Of a stretch of DNA of 64,000 nucleotides, positions 55,700-64,000 are shown one piece after another. Made by a program: the position numbers and the translations under genes. The DNA is from Pseudomonas sp. M47T1 (GTDB lineage: Bacteria > Pseudomonadota > Gammaproteobacteria > Pseudomonadales > Pseudomonadaceae): NCBI RefSeq assembly GCF_000263855.1, contig NZ_AJWX01000003.1, forward strand, positions 310,001 to 374,000. The letters are read 5' to 3'. Positions within the stretch are counted from its first letter, which is position 1, and each line of letters opens with the position of its first letter. Below the pieces are notes generated by a model. The model was not told the origin of the DNA and made no database searches. It saw nothing but the letters and a program-made list of their open reading frames with translations.

Positions 55700-57354
55700 T
55701 CAAGCGATTATTGGCCAGCCTTGGCCTGCTGGCGTTCGCCCCCGCGCTGTTTGCGGCCGATGCCATTACCGGTGCGGTGCAGAAGCAACCGCTCAATGTC
55801 TCTGCCATTGTCATGTTCGTGGTGTTTGTGGGGGCCACCCTGTGCATCACCTACTGGGCCTCCAAACGCAACAAGTCGGCCGCCGATTACTATGCGGCGG
55901 GCGGGCGTATCACGGGTTTCCAGAACGGCCTGGCGATTGCCGGTGACTACATGTCGGCGGCGTCCTTCCTGGGTATTTCCGCACTGGTGTTCACTTCCGG
56001 TTACGACGGCCTGATCTACTCCATCGGCTTCCTGGTGGGCTGGCCCATCATCCTGTTCCTGATTGCCGAGCGCCTGCGCAACCTGGGCAAGTACACCTTT
56101 GCCGACGTGGCCTCGTACCGCCTCAAGCAAACCGAGATCCGCACCCTGTCGGCCTGCGGTTCGCTGGTGGTGGTGGCGTTCTACCTGATTGCGCAAATGG
56201 TCGGTGCCGGCAAGCTGATCCAGTTGCTGTTCGGCCTGGACTACCACGTGGCCGTGGTGCTGGTGGGTATCCTGATGTGCCTGTACGTGCTGTTCGGCGG
56301 CATGCTGGCCACCACCTGGGTGCAGATCATCAAGGCAGTGCTGTTGCTGTCGGGCGCCACCTTCATGGCGCTGATGGTGATGAAACACGTCAACTTCGAC
56401 TTCAACACGCTGTTTTCCGAAGCCATCAAGGTTCACCCCAAAGGCGAGGCCATCATGAGCCCCGGCGGCCTGGTGAAAGACCCGATCTCAGCGTTCTCCC
56501 TGGGCCTGGCGCTGATGTTCGGTACTGCGGGCCTGCCCCATATCCTGATGCGCTTCTTCACCGTTTCCGACGCCAAGGAAGCGCGCAAGAGCGTGCTGTA
56601 TGCCACCGGCTTCATCGGTTACTTCTACATCCTGACCTTCATCATCGGCTTTGGCGCCATCCTGCTGGTCAGCACCAACCCGGCGTTCAAGGACGCGGCG
56701 GGCGCTTTGCTGGGCGGTAACAACATGGCTGCGGTGCACCTGGCTGACGCGGTGGGTGGCAGTATATTCCTGGGCTTCATTTCCGCCGTGGCCTTTGCCA
56801 CTATCCTGGCCGTGGTGGCCGGGCTGACCCTGGCCGGTGCCTCGGCGGTGTCCCATGACCTGTTCGCCAGTGTGATCAAGAAGGGCAAGGCCAACGAGAA
56901 GGAAGAAATCCGCGTCTCGAAAATCACCACCATCGCGCTCGGCATCCTGGCCATCGGCCTGGGCATCCTGTTCGAGAACCAGAACATCGCGTTCATGGTG
57001 GGCCTGGCTTTCTCCATCGCGGCCAGCTGCAACTTCCCGGTGCTGTTCCTTTCCATGTACTGGAAAAAGCTGACCACTCGTGGCGCCATGGTGGGTGGCT
57101 GGCTGGGCCTGATCAGCGCCGTCGGGCTGATGATTCTGGGCCCAACCATCTGGGTGCAGATCCTGGGGCATGAAAAGGCCATCTTCCCTTATGAGTACCC
57201 GGCGCTGTTCTCGATGATCATTGCCTTCGTCGGCATCTGGTTCTTCTCCATTACCGACAAGTCCAAGGCTGCGGAAAACGAACGGGCGTTGTTCCTGCCA
57301 CAGTTCGTGCGCTCCCAGACTGGCCTGGGTGCCAGCGGGGCAGTGGCGCACTAA
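55696..57354 (+). CDS. actP: Cation/acetate symporter ActP
   Basis: A 552-residue SSS-family symporter for acetate, pyruvate and other short carboxylates in the inner membrane. A signal-like first segment ([20 protein letters not shown]) is followed by about thirteen helices, with [20 protein letters not shown] and LILMR-type motifs typical of ActP. In Pseudomonas this pair is controlled by the CrbSR (MxtR/ErdR) system. A terminator follows. Confidence 0.95.
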   Translation: MIKRLLASLGLLAFAPALFAADAITGAVQKQPLNVSAIVMFVVFVGATLCITYWASKRNKSAADYYAAGGRITGFQNGLAIAGDYMSAASFLGISALVFTSGYDGLIYSIGFLVGWPIILFLIAERLRNLGKYTFADVASYRLKQTEIRTLSACGSLVVVAFYLIAQMVGAGKLIQLLFGLDYHVAVVLVGILMCLYVLFGGMLATTWVQIIKAVLLLSGATFMALMVMKHVNFDFNTLFSEAIKVHPKGEAIMSPGGLVKDPISAFSLGLALMFGTAGLPHILMRFFTVSDAKEARKSVLYATGFIGYFYILTFIIGFGAILLVSTNPAFKDAAGALLGGNNMAAVHLADAVGGSIFLGFISAVAFATILAVVAGLTLAGASAVSHDLFASVIKKGKANEKEEIRVSKITTIALGILAIGLGILFENQNIAFMVGLAFSIAASCNFPVLFLSMYWKKLTTRGAMVGGWLGLISAVGLMILGPTIWVQILGHEKAIFPYEYPALFSMIIAFVGIWFFSITDKSKAAENERALFLPQFVRSQTGLGASGAVAH

Positions 57355-57372
57355 TCGGTAGCACAGACATGA

Positions 57373-57401
57373 AAAAGGCAGCCTGCGGGCTGCCTTTCTT
57401 T
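57373..57401 (+). terminator. Terminator after actP
   Basis: AAAGGCAGCC/GGCTGCCTTT stem with a CTTT tail, 18 bases after the stop codon; its A/T flanks also allow use by the convergent DUF3309 gene. Confidence 0.82.
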
Positions 57402-57417
57402 ATTGCGATTGCTGCGG

Positions 57418-57570
57418 TTATATCCTGCCGAGCAATACCAATATCAACAGAACCACCAGCACGACACCGATAATACCGGACGGCCCATAACCCCAGCTTC
57501 TGGAGTGAGGGAACACGGGAAGACCACCGATCAGCAGCAGGATAAGGATGACGATAAGTATGGTGCCCAT
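57418..57570 (-). CDS. DUF3309 small membrane peptide
   Basis: A 50-residue peptide: a hydrophobic helix (MGTILIVILILLLIGGLPVF), the conserved PHSRSWGYGPSG loop, and a second hydrophobic helix ending LLGRI. This is the pattern of the DUF3309 family, common in proteobacteria and of unknown function. AAAGGA lies upstream of the ATG. Confidence 0.88.
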   Translation of the reverse strand: MGTILIVILILLLIGGLPVFPHSRSWGYGPSGIIGVVLVVLLILVLLGRI

Positions 57571-57990
57571 GACGTTTTCCTTTCTTCGACTTTTGGGGTG
57601 CAGGCTTTTAGCGTCAGTGAAAACCTGACGGCTTAATAAATCCGACTCTGGGGTGTTGAAAAAAGTCCGAAATATTTTTAGACATTTTGTTCGGGGGTGT
57701 AAGAACCTCGAAAATTCAAGACCCGCCGCCGTGGTACCCGCTGTCGCAGGCCTAGCGTGCGCAGGCGATCTTCAGCGAGGCAAAGGGCCAGCACCGCCTG
57801 CGGCAGCGGCTGCACCGAGGTGCGTTCTACACGTGCGGAAACAGTTTCAGAAATGTCTGACTTCAGCGTTGCCGGTGCGGTCGATAGTCTCCATCGGCGG
57901 GTGCCTGCTTTATCAGCCAGTATTTGCGCACGGTGTCTTAAGTCGTTATACCGTGCCGAACATAGGATGCTGGACGCCGCCAGCCCCCTG
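57571..57990. other. Intergenic region with repeat relics
   Basis: 420 bases between the DUF3309 gene and the convergent end of the catalase-like gene. A degenerate relic of the palindromic repeat (CCGCTGTCGCAGGC and CGCCTGCGGCAGCGGC, 57740-57815) is visible. Open frames across it have no family features and I do not call a gene. Confidence 0.5.
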
Positions 57991-59166
57991 TTATTGAGTT
58001 ACCGCCGCATTGCGGGCATGCCGATACTCGCTCACCGCCTCATACACCGCCTTGCGCAAGCGGTTGATGCCGCCAATTGGCCGGTGGGCCTCGATGCCAT
58101 GCCAGGGGTTGAACGACAGGTTGTCGCACATCAGGTTTTGCGCCGGGGTGTCGAAGTCCTGGGGGGGCACGCGGATCATGGCCACGGTCTGGAAGGGCGC
58201 GTCGCTTTCCTTCCATTGCACACTGGTGTCTTCGATGGGCATGTACTTGCGCGGGTCCTGGCGCTGTACCTGCAGCATGAAGCACGCTGGTTGCTGGTCG
58301 GTGGTGAGTTGCTGGTGCAGGGCGGTGCGCAGGAAGTTGGGCAAGTCCTGGTTCTGTTTGGCCACCGTGTAGGGCGGGCAACTGGCAGGGTCGGGCACCA
58401 CGCGGAATTTGGCGTTGGCGCTGCCGAACTTGTAGGGCGATACCGAGTAGTAAGTCGCCAGGGTAGGGCTGAGCGGCGCCTTGGCCAGGGTGGCCTTGGC
58501 GATCAGCAGGTGGCGCAGTTGCCAGCTGCGCGGGTCCCAGCCGGGGAAGAAAGCCATGGCCTGCTTGCCATCGGCCTGGGCGCTGATGTTCTGGCGGTAC
58601 TCGGCCACGTCGCTGACGAAGAAGTTGGCGTGGTTGAACATTACAAAGTCCTGGTCGTGGTGGTCCACCTGGTCGGCCATCAGTTGCTTGCCCGGTACGT
58701 CCAGCAGCTTGATGGCCATGCCGCGCGCATCCTGCAGCTGGTCGAACTGTGGGTAGGCGTTGCCATTGGACAGGCGAATCCACGCTTGCCAGACCTTCCC
58801 TGGTTCGGCGAACACGCCCTGGCGCAAATCAACGGTGAGGTTCTGCGGCACGCTGACCTCGGCGGTCACGCAGCCATGGGCCTTGGCGTGGGCGTCGCGC
58901 AGGTAGCGGGTGGGCTCGCGGTGTTGGTCGACGATGCGGATGGCGGTCTGGATGATGTCCTGGGTCATGGCTGCCTCGCCGGGCGGGACCTGCTCTTCGG
59001 CCGGCACTGGGCCGCTGAATTTCCAGGCGTAGTAGGCGTAGCCGATCCCCAGGCCCAGGCCGCCCAGCACCAGCACGATCAGCACCAGTTTGAACAGGCC
59101 GCGGCCCAGGCGCAGCCACAGGCGGCCGAAGAAGCCCGGCAGGCGCGCTGAATCACTGAACATCAT
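57991..59166 (-). CDS. Catalase-like heme protein
   Basis: A 391-residue protein of the y4iL-like catalase-related family. An N-terminal membrane anchor (FKLVLIVLVLGGLGLGIGYA) leads a periplasmic domain with the heme-pocket pattern AHGCVTAEVSVPQNLTVDLR and FEPGKVWQAWIRLSNG-like residues; the classical catalase C-terminal heme Tyr motif is not obvious. It overlaps the di-heme cytochrome gene by 4 bases (ATGA), so the two act together, probably in peroxide or lipid-hydroperoxide metabolism (inference). Confidence 0.82.
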   Translation of the reverse strand: MMFSDSARLPGFFGRLWLRLGRGLFKLVLIVLVLGGLGLGIGYAYYAWKFSGPVPAEEQVPPGEAAMTQDIIQTAIRIVDQHREPTRYLRDAHAKAHGCVTAEVSVPQNLTVDLRQGVFAEPGKVWQAWIRLSNGNAYPQFDQLQDARGMAIKLLDVPGKQLMADQVDHHDQDFVMFNHANFFVSDVAEYRQNISAQADGKQAMAFFPGWDPRSWQLRHLLIAKATLAKAPLSPTLATYYSVSPYKFGSANAKFRVVPDPASCPPYTVAKQNQDLPNFLRTALHQQLTTDQQPACFMLQVQRQDPRKYMPIEDTSVQWKESDAPFQTVAMIRVPPQDFDTPAQNLMCDNLSFNPWHGIEAHRPIGGINRLRKAVYEAVSEYRHARNAAVTQ

Positions 59167-60977
59167 GGCAATTTCTCCTCGAGCGGGCCGCCCAGTACTT
59201 TCAGGTACTCGATCAGGGCTCGGCGTTCGTCCGGTTGCAGGTAGCGACCGATCACGCCCCGGCCACGGGGGCCGTCGCGGAATTCATGGCCACTGTTGTG
59301 GTTGCCGGTGATGGCGGTGTCGTACAGGAAGGCGGCGTCGAAGCGCTCGGTGCGGTAGCCCAGGTTGACCGGGTCGTACTCGAAAGTGCCGCGGTAGAAG
59401 GTGCGCTGGCGCTCGTCCTGGGGCGACAGCAACTGGTAAACGCTGGGCACCGAGCCGTTGTGCAGGAACGGTGGGGTAGCCCACACGCCGTCCAGTGGGC
59501 GGGCTTTATAAGCCAGCACCTCCAGCACGCCGATCGGCAGGCCGAAACCGTTGTAGCGGGCCTGCTCGGCTTCACTGATGCCGGCGGCCTTGTAGGCGTG
59601 CCGCTCGACGAACGCGGTGACGTAGGCCAGACCCTGGGCCACGGACACCTTGGTCAGGTCCAGTGGGCCCGGGTTGGGCTCAATGGTCACGTTCAGGCCC
59701 TTCAGGTCTTCGGGCGTCCACTTCAGGCTGCTGACGTCGTAGCGGTAGGTGGCGATATTGTTGGCGGCGGTGGGGTCGGTGCCGATGGTTTGCGTGGGCA
59801 CCAGCACCATCCGGCGCACGGGGCGTTCACCCTCCTTATGCATGGGCGGTACGTGGCAACCCGCGCAGTTGTCGGTGAACAGCGCGCGGCCGGCAGCGGC
59901 TTTCGGCAGGTCGACCTTGCCCAGGATGTCCTCGGGCCAGGCGGGCGGCTTGAGGTGCTGCAGGGTTTCTTCGATGCTGTAGAGGTCCTTGATGCGCACG
60001 CTGGAGGCGTAGCGATCGTCGCCCATCACCGGTTGGCCGTGTTCGTCCAGCAGCTTCAAGGTAGCGCCCACGCCCAGCGACTCACCCACGTTGCGCGCCA
60101 TGGGCTGCTGCGCCGAGCCGGTCCACTGCACCCAGTCAAAGGTCCAGATATCCCACAGCTGCGGGTAATCCACCGGGGCATTGGCCACGCGGTAGTTGGC
60201 GGGCGAGATGGCGTCGCCGAAGGTGGCGTTGGCGATGCGCCCGAACGCGTCGGTGCGGCCCGGGCCTTCCTCGGTGGGGTAGAGGCCGCGGTGCCAGTCG
60301 TTCCAGGCGGTGTGGGCGAAGGTGTCCAGCGAGGCCTTGAACTGCTTGCGCAAGGTGTCCTTGTCGCTGTCGTAGCGTTCGCCCAGCACGCGGTGGGCAA
60401 AGCGGCTCCACTTCCACGGAATGTAATAGGTGGCCGCAAGGCTCGACACCAGCGCCTGACCGAAGCTGCCGCCCTTGAGGGTGGGCACGCTGGAGGGCAG
60501 CACGTGCTGGGCGGTACCGCCGTCGATGCGCACCGCCTGGCCGTTCACCCGCAACTCGCCGGTGTGGCAGGCGGCGCAGGTGATGTCCAGGTACTCGGCA
60601 TTGTCACCGTCGTTGCGGTGGCGGGCGAAACCCACCGGCAGGTTGCCGGGGTTGGCGGCGCTGGGCTGTTGATGGGGCTCGGTCAGGAAGCCGAAGCGCG
60701 CCATGTACTCGGGCGCGGCAAAGCGGTCCTGGGAGAACGGCAGCTCAAGGGCAGTGAACCAGTCGTAATGCAGGCCCTTCACCTGGGTACCCTGTGGTGT
60801 GAAGTAGTAGAGCTGGCGGTCGGCCGCGCTCCACTGGTCCAGGTAGCGCAAGGATTGCACCGGTTCGTAGCGGGGCAGGTTGGGGCGCGCGGTGTAGTAC
60901 AGCACCACGGCCACTGCGACGAAAATGCCAAAGAGCAGCACTATCAGGCTGCGGTAGATCAATCGCACGGCAGACAT
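59163..60977 (-). CDS. Di-heme c-type cytochrome (peroxidase-like)
   Basis: A 604-residue periplasmic or membrane-anchored cytochrome. One N-terminal helix (YRSLIVLLFGIFVAVAVVLY) is followed by two heme c motifs, CAACH near residue 135 and CAGCH near residue 370. The second half resembles the RoxA/di-heme peroxidase class (WATPPFLHNGSVPSVYQLLS). First gene of the operon with the catalase-like protein. Electron partner unknown. Confidence 0.87.
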   Translation of the reverse strand: MSAVRLIYRSLIVLLFGIFVAVAVVLYYTARPNLPRYEPVQSLRYLDQWSAADRQLYYFTPQGTQVKGLHYDWFTALELPFSQDRFAAPEYMARFGFLTEPHQQPSAANPGNLPVGFARHRNDGDNAEYLDITCAACHTGELRVNGQAVRIDGGTAQHVLPSSVPTLKGGSFGQALVSSLAATYYIPWKWSRFAHRVLGERYDSDKDTLRKQFKASLDTFAHTAWNDWHRGLYPTEEGPGRTDAFGRIANATFGDAISPANYRVANAPVDYPQLWDIWTFDWVQWTGSAQQPMARNVGESLGVGATLKLLDEHGQPVMGDDRYASSVRIKDLYSIEETLQHLKPPAWPEDILGKVDLPKAAAGRALFTDNCAGCHVPPMHKEGERPVRRMVLVPTQTIGTDPTAANNIATYRYDVSSLKWTPEDLKGLNVTIEPNPGPLDLTKVSVAQGLAYVTAFVERHAYKAAGISEAEQARYNGFGLPIGVLEVLAYKARPLDGVWATPPFLHNGSVPSVYQLLSPQDERQRTFYRGTFEYDPVNLGYRTERFDAAFLYDTAITGNHNSGHEFRDGPRGRGVIGRYLQPDERRALIEYLKVLGGPLEEKLP

Positions 60978-61174
60978 CCATATCAGGGAAACGTTGCCCC
61001 TTTTATGCCTGATTATATATACAGTGGCAAGTGGCTATTCACTTACATTCTGTAGCTTTTTTTACACAGTGTTTTTTGATAGCGAGCTGCGTGGATCGCA
61101 ACATTTCCTGACAAAGCGTTTATTGCCCTGATTTTCCGGATTGCTAGGCTGGGGCCTGCCAAAAGGAATCGTCA

Positions 61175-61312
61175 GTGAGCCACTACAACACTTCCAAGGA
61201 CGGGCGCGCTGGCGTTGCCATTGCCCGAATGGGGGCGTGGGCCGGAGCTACAATCGGCGCAATCATCGGTCGAAACCTGGGAGATGTTGTCTATGAGAAA
61301 GCCCTGCGCTAA
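61175..61312 (+). CDS. Small glycine-zipper protein
   Basis: A 45-residue frame beginning with GTG, behind AAGGA 7 bases upstream: MSHYNTSKDGRAGVAIARMG and then a Gly/Ala-rich segment with GxxxG spacing (AGATIGAIIGRNLGD). The stop codon overlaps the next ATG by one base (TAATG), which supports real translation. It could insert in a membrane. Not recognised. Confidence 0.72.
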   Translation: MSHYNTSKDGRAGVAIARMGAWAGATIGAIIGRNLGDVVYEKALR

Positions 61313-61695
61313 TGAATGACTTTTCTTCCTCCTGGTGGGCCCTGGTGCTTTATGCCGGGCCGGTTCTGCTGTGTTTCGTCAGCCTTGGGTTCAGTTTCTA
61401 CCTAAGCCGTCGCCACTTGGACGAGATGGTGCATGCCTTGGGACGGTCGAGTCAGTTTTCGCTCCTTGCCCCGGCGCTGCTCAAGCAAGGCTGGTCCAGC
61501 CGAATGATGCTGTTGGCAACCGTATGGGGCGCCATTTCATGGCCAAGGCCAGGCATTCGTGCTGGTGTGCTTGACCCTGCGGATATTCAAAATTTCCCTC
61601 CCGGCCTCAGAAGGTTTTTTCGAATCAAGGATGTGCTGACGTGCGTGATCATCGTGTGGGCAATTGCCGCTACCTTGGTGGCTAAGCTGGCTTGA
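61312..61695 (+). CDS. Small membrane protein, tandem family member 1
   Basis: A 127-residue protein with an N-terminal membrane helix (LVLYAGPVLLCFVSLGFSFY), a conserved central region (LSRRHLDEMVHALGRSSQF, then PGIRAGVLDPADIQNFP) and a C-terminal helix (CVIIVWAIAATLVA). It has two close relatives downstream. No known family recognised. Confidence 0.82.
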   Translation: MNDFSSSWWALVLYAGPVLLCFVSLGFSFYLSRRHLDEMVHALGRSSQFSLLAPALLKQGWSSRMMLLATVWGAISWPRPGIRAGVLDPADIQNFPPGLRRFFRIKDVLTCVIIVWAIAATLVAKLA

Positions 61696-61802
61696 TAAAG
61701 CCATTTTCGTCTGACGCCCAATCCGCGTACGCGCGGGCTTGGACTGTCATGAATTATGGGGGGGAGAATACGTTGGTGATCTGATTTTCGAAGGAGGGCA
61801 GA

Positions 61803-62198
61803 ATGGGCTATGACTCGGTCAGGTTCTGGCTGACGCTCGTTTTTTCGGGCGGTCCAATACTCATGTGCTTTGTCAGTACGGCATACAGCTTTTACTTAAG
61901 CCGTCGCTACTTGGACCAGATGCTCGAGGCGCTAAGCAACTCTCGCCAGTTCAGCGTAGGCGCTCCGGTGCTTCTGGGGCAAGGCTGGTTCGGTCGGATG
62001 GTCTTGATCACAAAAATCTGGGGGGCGCTTGGTTGGTCCGGGCCAGGGATTCGTGCCGGTGTTCTTGATCCTCTGGATATCAAGCAGTTCCCACGTCATC
62101 TCAGACGGTTGTTCTTCATCAAAAGCCTGATGACTTATTTGATTATCGTCTGGTTTGCCTCCGCCTACTTTGTATTGGATATGGGTAGAAAACTGTAA
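61803..62198 (+). CDS. Small membrane protein, tandem family member 2
   Basis: A 131-residue paralogue of the preceding gene; by eye well over half of the central residues agree (YLSRRYLDQMLEALSNSRQF, PGIRAGVLDPLDIKQFP, RRLFFIKSLMTYLIIVWFAS). Preceded by GAAGGAGG 7 bases before the ATG, the strongest ribosome-binding site of the cluster. Function unknown. Confidence 0.85.
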   Translation: MGYDSVRFWLTLVFSGGPILMCFVSTAYSFYLSRRYLDQMLEALSNSRQFSVGAPVLLGQGWFGRMVLITKIWGALGWSGPGIRAGVLDPLDIKQFPRHLRRLFFIKSLMTYLIIVWFASAYFVLDMGRKL

Positions 62199-62211
62199 GG
62201 CGATGCTATGA

Positions 62212-62565
62212 GTGGATATTTCCAATGCTCCCTTACTGATCTTCATCGCCTACGGCCCCATACTGCCATCGGCTTTGGCCAATATACTGTTCGGCCTATA
62301 CCTGAGCCGGTATCGCCTAACATCCATGATCGAAGCATTGAGCCGCAGCTCCCACATCGCCATGCGGGCAGGGACCGTTGATTCCGGCGGGTTGCTGGGT
62401 CGAATGATGTTGGTCTCGAAAATATCCGGGATGGTGACGCTTTCCGGCTTGGTCATCCGATCGGGAGAGCTAAGCGCTGACGACATCGCCAATTTCCCAA
62501 GTCGGGTGATGCGTCTGGCGAAGGTGAAGTTTTTCTCTCGGCGATTTCGTTCATGTGGCTCATAG
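62212..62565 (+). pseudogene. Third family member, frameshifted
   Basis: A 117-residue frame related to the two genes upstream (LYLSRYRLTSMIEALSRSSH and the GELSADDIANFP core). At a run of five T (62530-62534) the frame breaks: with one more T the protein would continue FFLSAISFMWLIGGFLLIE to a stop at 62588, matching the C-terminal helix of its relatives. The N terminus may also be shifted, since ATG at 62208 reads MSGYF in another frame. A real mutation or a sequencing error are both possible. Confidence 0.75.
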
Positions 62566-62772
62566 GCGGATTTTTACTGATCGAGTAATCCACTGCTAAG
62601 CCGCAGCCGTCAGGCTGTGGCTACATGTTGATGCGTGCGCTGCAAGGCAGTGCATCCCTGAAGGCCGCCATGCACATCCCGCCCCTGCAAACAGGTTCCG
62701 CGCCAAGCTGGCGCGCTCTTTGCGCTCACTCAAACATCCGCAATCAACGTCGATTGCCCCATCACGACAAAG

Positions 62773-62834
62773 GCGCCGTGTTGCCCCACCCCCGCTCGCA
62801 AAAGCTCGGTGGCAGCCGGCGCTTTTTTGTTTTT
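62773..62834 (+). promoter_or_regulatory. Terminator-like leader of the nitrate reductase remnant
   Basis: A long hairpin (GCGCCGTGTTGCC / GGCAGCCGGCGC) followed by six T residues, 18 bases before the start codon of the broken nitrate reductase gene. An intrinsic terminator in this place fits the attenuator that NasT-type (ANTAR) antiterminators control in Pseudomonas and Azotobacter nitrate assimilation operons. An upstream stem GCGCCA/TGGCGC lies at 62700-62714. Confidence 0.6.
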
Positions 62835-62852
62835 CCAGGTCGAGGCAGGCCC

Positions 62853-63432
62853 ATGAGCAGTACCACGGTTCGCAGTGTGTGCCCCTATTGCGGTGTTGGC
62901 TGCGGCATCATCATGAGTGTCACCGACAACCGCGTTACCAAGGTGACCGGCGACAAGGCCCACCCCACCCATTTCGGCCGCCTGTGCACTAAGGGCAGCA
63001 GTTGCCACCAGCGGCTGGCTGACAGCGGGCGGATGGAGCATGCCTACCTGCGCCGTGAACGCCAGCGCGATCCGGCGCGTGTGCCCATGGATCAGGCCAT
63101 CAGCGATACGGCCGATCGCCTAAAGGCGCTGATCCAGGCCCACGGGCCTGATGCGGTGGCCTTTTATGTGTCCGGGCAGATATCGTTGGAGGCCCAATAT
63201 ACAGCGCCTGGACACGGCGTTCTCTTGCGATCAGGTGCAGAAGATCTAAGTGCAGCAGCGGCTGGTGGAGCAGGGCGCCTTGCTGTGGCCATGGCTGGAG
63301 CATGCCAGCCGCATGGCCAAGGACGTCGACGCGGCGCTCAAGGCGGTTATCACCGAGCACGGTGGCGTGGATGCCGAGGCCTATGTGGCGAAGATGAGCA
63401 AGGACAAGGGCTACTTGCGCGATGTGTACTGA
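62853..63432 (+). pseudogene. nasA: Deleted assimilatory nitrate reductase (fused flavoprotein type)
   Basis: The first ~116 codons encode the N-terminal [4Fe-4S] module of a molybdopterin nitrate reductase (VCPYCGVGCGIIMSVTDNRV, then a fourth Cys in LCTKGSS) up to SGQISLEAQY near 63200. The sequence then jumps, in another frame, to the far C terminus of a CysJ-like flavoprotein domain (VQQRLVEQGALLWPWLEHAS, KDVDAALKAV, ending RDVY at 63429). A TAA stop (63247) interrupts that part, and about ten codons around the family YVCGD motif are missing. Thus roughly 1,100 codons of a fused enzyme have been lost. Confidence 0.85.
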
Positions 63433-63504
63433 AACGAGGCAGGCCCTCGGTATTTACACAGGCACGGTGCGATCGGACGACGTTTTTATGTGGCTGGCTA
63501 TTTC

Positions 63505-63596
63505 TTGTGGGAGCGGGCTCTGCCCGCGAAAAGAACACCACGGTTATCCAGAATGCTCTGCGGCGCCGGTTTCGCGGGCAGAGCCCGTTCCCACAA
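63505..63596. repeat. Paired REP element
   Basis: Inverted units TTGTGGGAGCGGGCTCTGCC and TTTCGCGGGCAGAGCCCGTT, with GTGGGA/TCCCAC ends, about 40 bases apart, just before the PcaQ-like gene. Confidence 0.88.
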
Positions 63597-63615
63597 AGCG
63601 GTGTAATATTCGCGC

Positions 63616-64000
63616 ATGAACCTCGACACCCGCATCAAATTCCGCCACCTGCTGTGCTTTCTCGAAATCGCCCGCCAGGGCAGTTTCGCCAAGGCCGCCG
63701 ATGCCGTTGCGATCAGCCAGCCGGCCATTTCCAAGACCCTCAAGGAGCTGGAGGAATTGCTGCAGACGCGTCTGTTCGAGCGCGACAAGAGCGGCGTCGA
63801 GCTGACCCCGGCCGGGGTGCGTTTCATGCGTTACGCGGCACCTTGCGTGCAGGCCCTGCGTGACGGCGTAAGCACCCTGCGCACCGAGGAGCACGAGGCG
63901 CCGCAGGTCAAGGTGGGCGTGCTGTCCACGGTGGAAAGCCTGCTGATGCCCGAGGTGCTGTGCCGCCTCAACGAGCGCCATGCGGCGCTGATTGTCAGCG
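63616..64000 (+). CDS. LysR-family regulator, PcaQ-like (5' part)
   Basis: The first 128 codons of a LysR-type regulator cut by the window end. The helix-turn-helix (FLEIARQGSFAKAADAVAIS, QPAISKTLKELEELL) and the KVGVLSTVESLLMPEVLCRL start of the effector domain resemble PcaQ, the activator of protocatechuate genes. The start MNLDTRIKFRHLLCF is typical of that group. The pca target genes are not in the window. Confidence 0.8.
   Translation, partial: MNLDTRIKFRHLLCFLEIARQGSFAKAADAVAISQPAISKTLKELEELLQTRLFERDKSGVELTPAGVRFMRYAAPCVQALRDGVSTLRTEEHEAPQVKVGVLSTVESLLMPEVLCRLNERHAALIVS

Noticed and set aside
57653..57997. 114-residue plus-strand frame after the DUF3309 gene
   Set aside because: It crosses a decayed repeat and lacks a ribosome-binding site and any recognisable fold.
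59235..61055. 606-residue plus-strand frame opposite the cytochrome gene
   Set aside because: Antisense to a protein with two CxxCH heme motifs; no own domain.
62625..63863. 412-residue frame through the nitrate reductase remnant
   Set aside because: Only the part from 62853 to about 63200 matches a protein family; the rest runs out of frame through the deleted gene, a REP and the PcaQ-like gene.

Overview
The window is chromosomal DNA of a Pseudomonas, most likely of the P. putida group. The evidence is the gene order aspS-yebC-ruvCAB-ybgC-tolQRAB-pal-cpoB-queE-queC-tRNA-Lys, the block minCDE/lpxL/patatin/pirin/mlaA/betX/DUF485/actP, the GC-rich codon use, and many Pseudomonas-type REP palindromes between genes. 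I see no insertion sequence, phage, plasmid or CRISPR array.

Layout. Positions 1-13.1 kb are core: a ribbon-helix-helix protein, an FmdB zinc ribbon, aspS, yebC, the Holliday-junction genes ruvCAB, the Tol-Pal envelope operon and queuosine genes queE/queC. Two near-identical tRNA-Lys(UUU) units follow, each with its own promoter and terminator (13.1-13.5 kb). From 13.5 to 19.4 kb lies an accessory region. A LysR regulator is divergent from a tightly overlapped trio (argininosuccinate-synthase-like enzyme, PF10014-type Fe(II)/2-oxoglutarate dioxygenase, EamA exporter), and the trio converges on a two-gene operon (TIM-barrel isomerase-like protein and an unrecognised membrane protein). This looks like a small-molecule biosynthesis and export locus that I cannot match to a described one.

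From 19.8 to 24.5 kb: nadA, an OpgC-type acyltransferase, an SDR, ynfA, an extra CsrA/Rsm paralogue and two adjacent acyl-carrier-like genes that both lack the phosphopantetheine serine. From 24.6 to 30.2 kb is a guanidinobutyrate (gbu) locus with two transporters, a small SnoaL-like protein, gbuA and divergent gbuR, followed by an Aer-type chemoreceptor, a DTW-domain tRNA-modifying enzyme and a HAD phosphatase. From 33.5 to 39.2 kb is a phosphonate/phosphate-ester-like ABC transporter operon with its own phosphodiesterase and a divergent GntR/UTRA regulator with two palindromic operator candidates. From 39 to 57.6 kb come a large MscS channel with a tiny upstream membrane gene, apeB, rluA, minCDE, lpxL, patatin, pirin, mlaA with an overlapping alpha/beta hydrolase, a GH17 glucan-synthesis gene, betX and DUF485-actP.

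The last 7 kb look less stable. They hold a catalase-like/di-heme cytochrome operon, a glycine-rich small protein followed by three tandem paralogous small membrane proteins (the third frameshifted), a badly decayed assimilatory nitrate reductase gene that still has a terminator-like leader, and the start of a PcaQ-type LysR regulator that runs off the window. Two full and one partial copies of a ~95-bp palindromic repeat and six paired REP elements are scattered through intergenic gaps.
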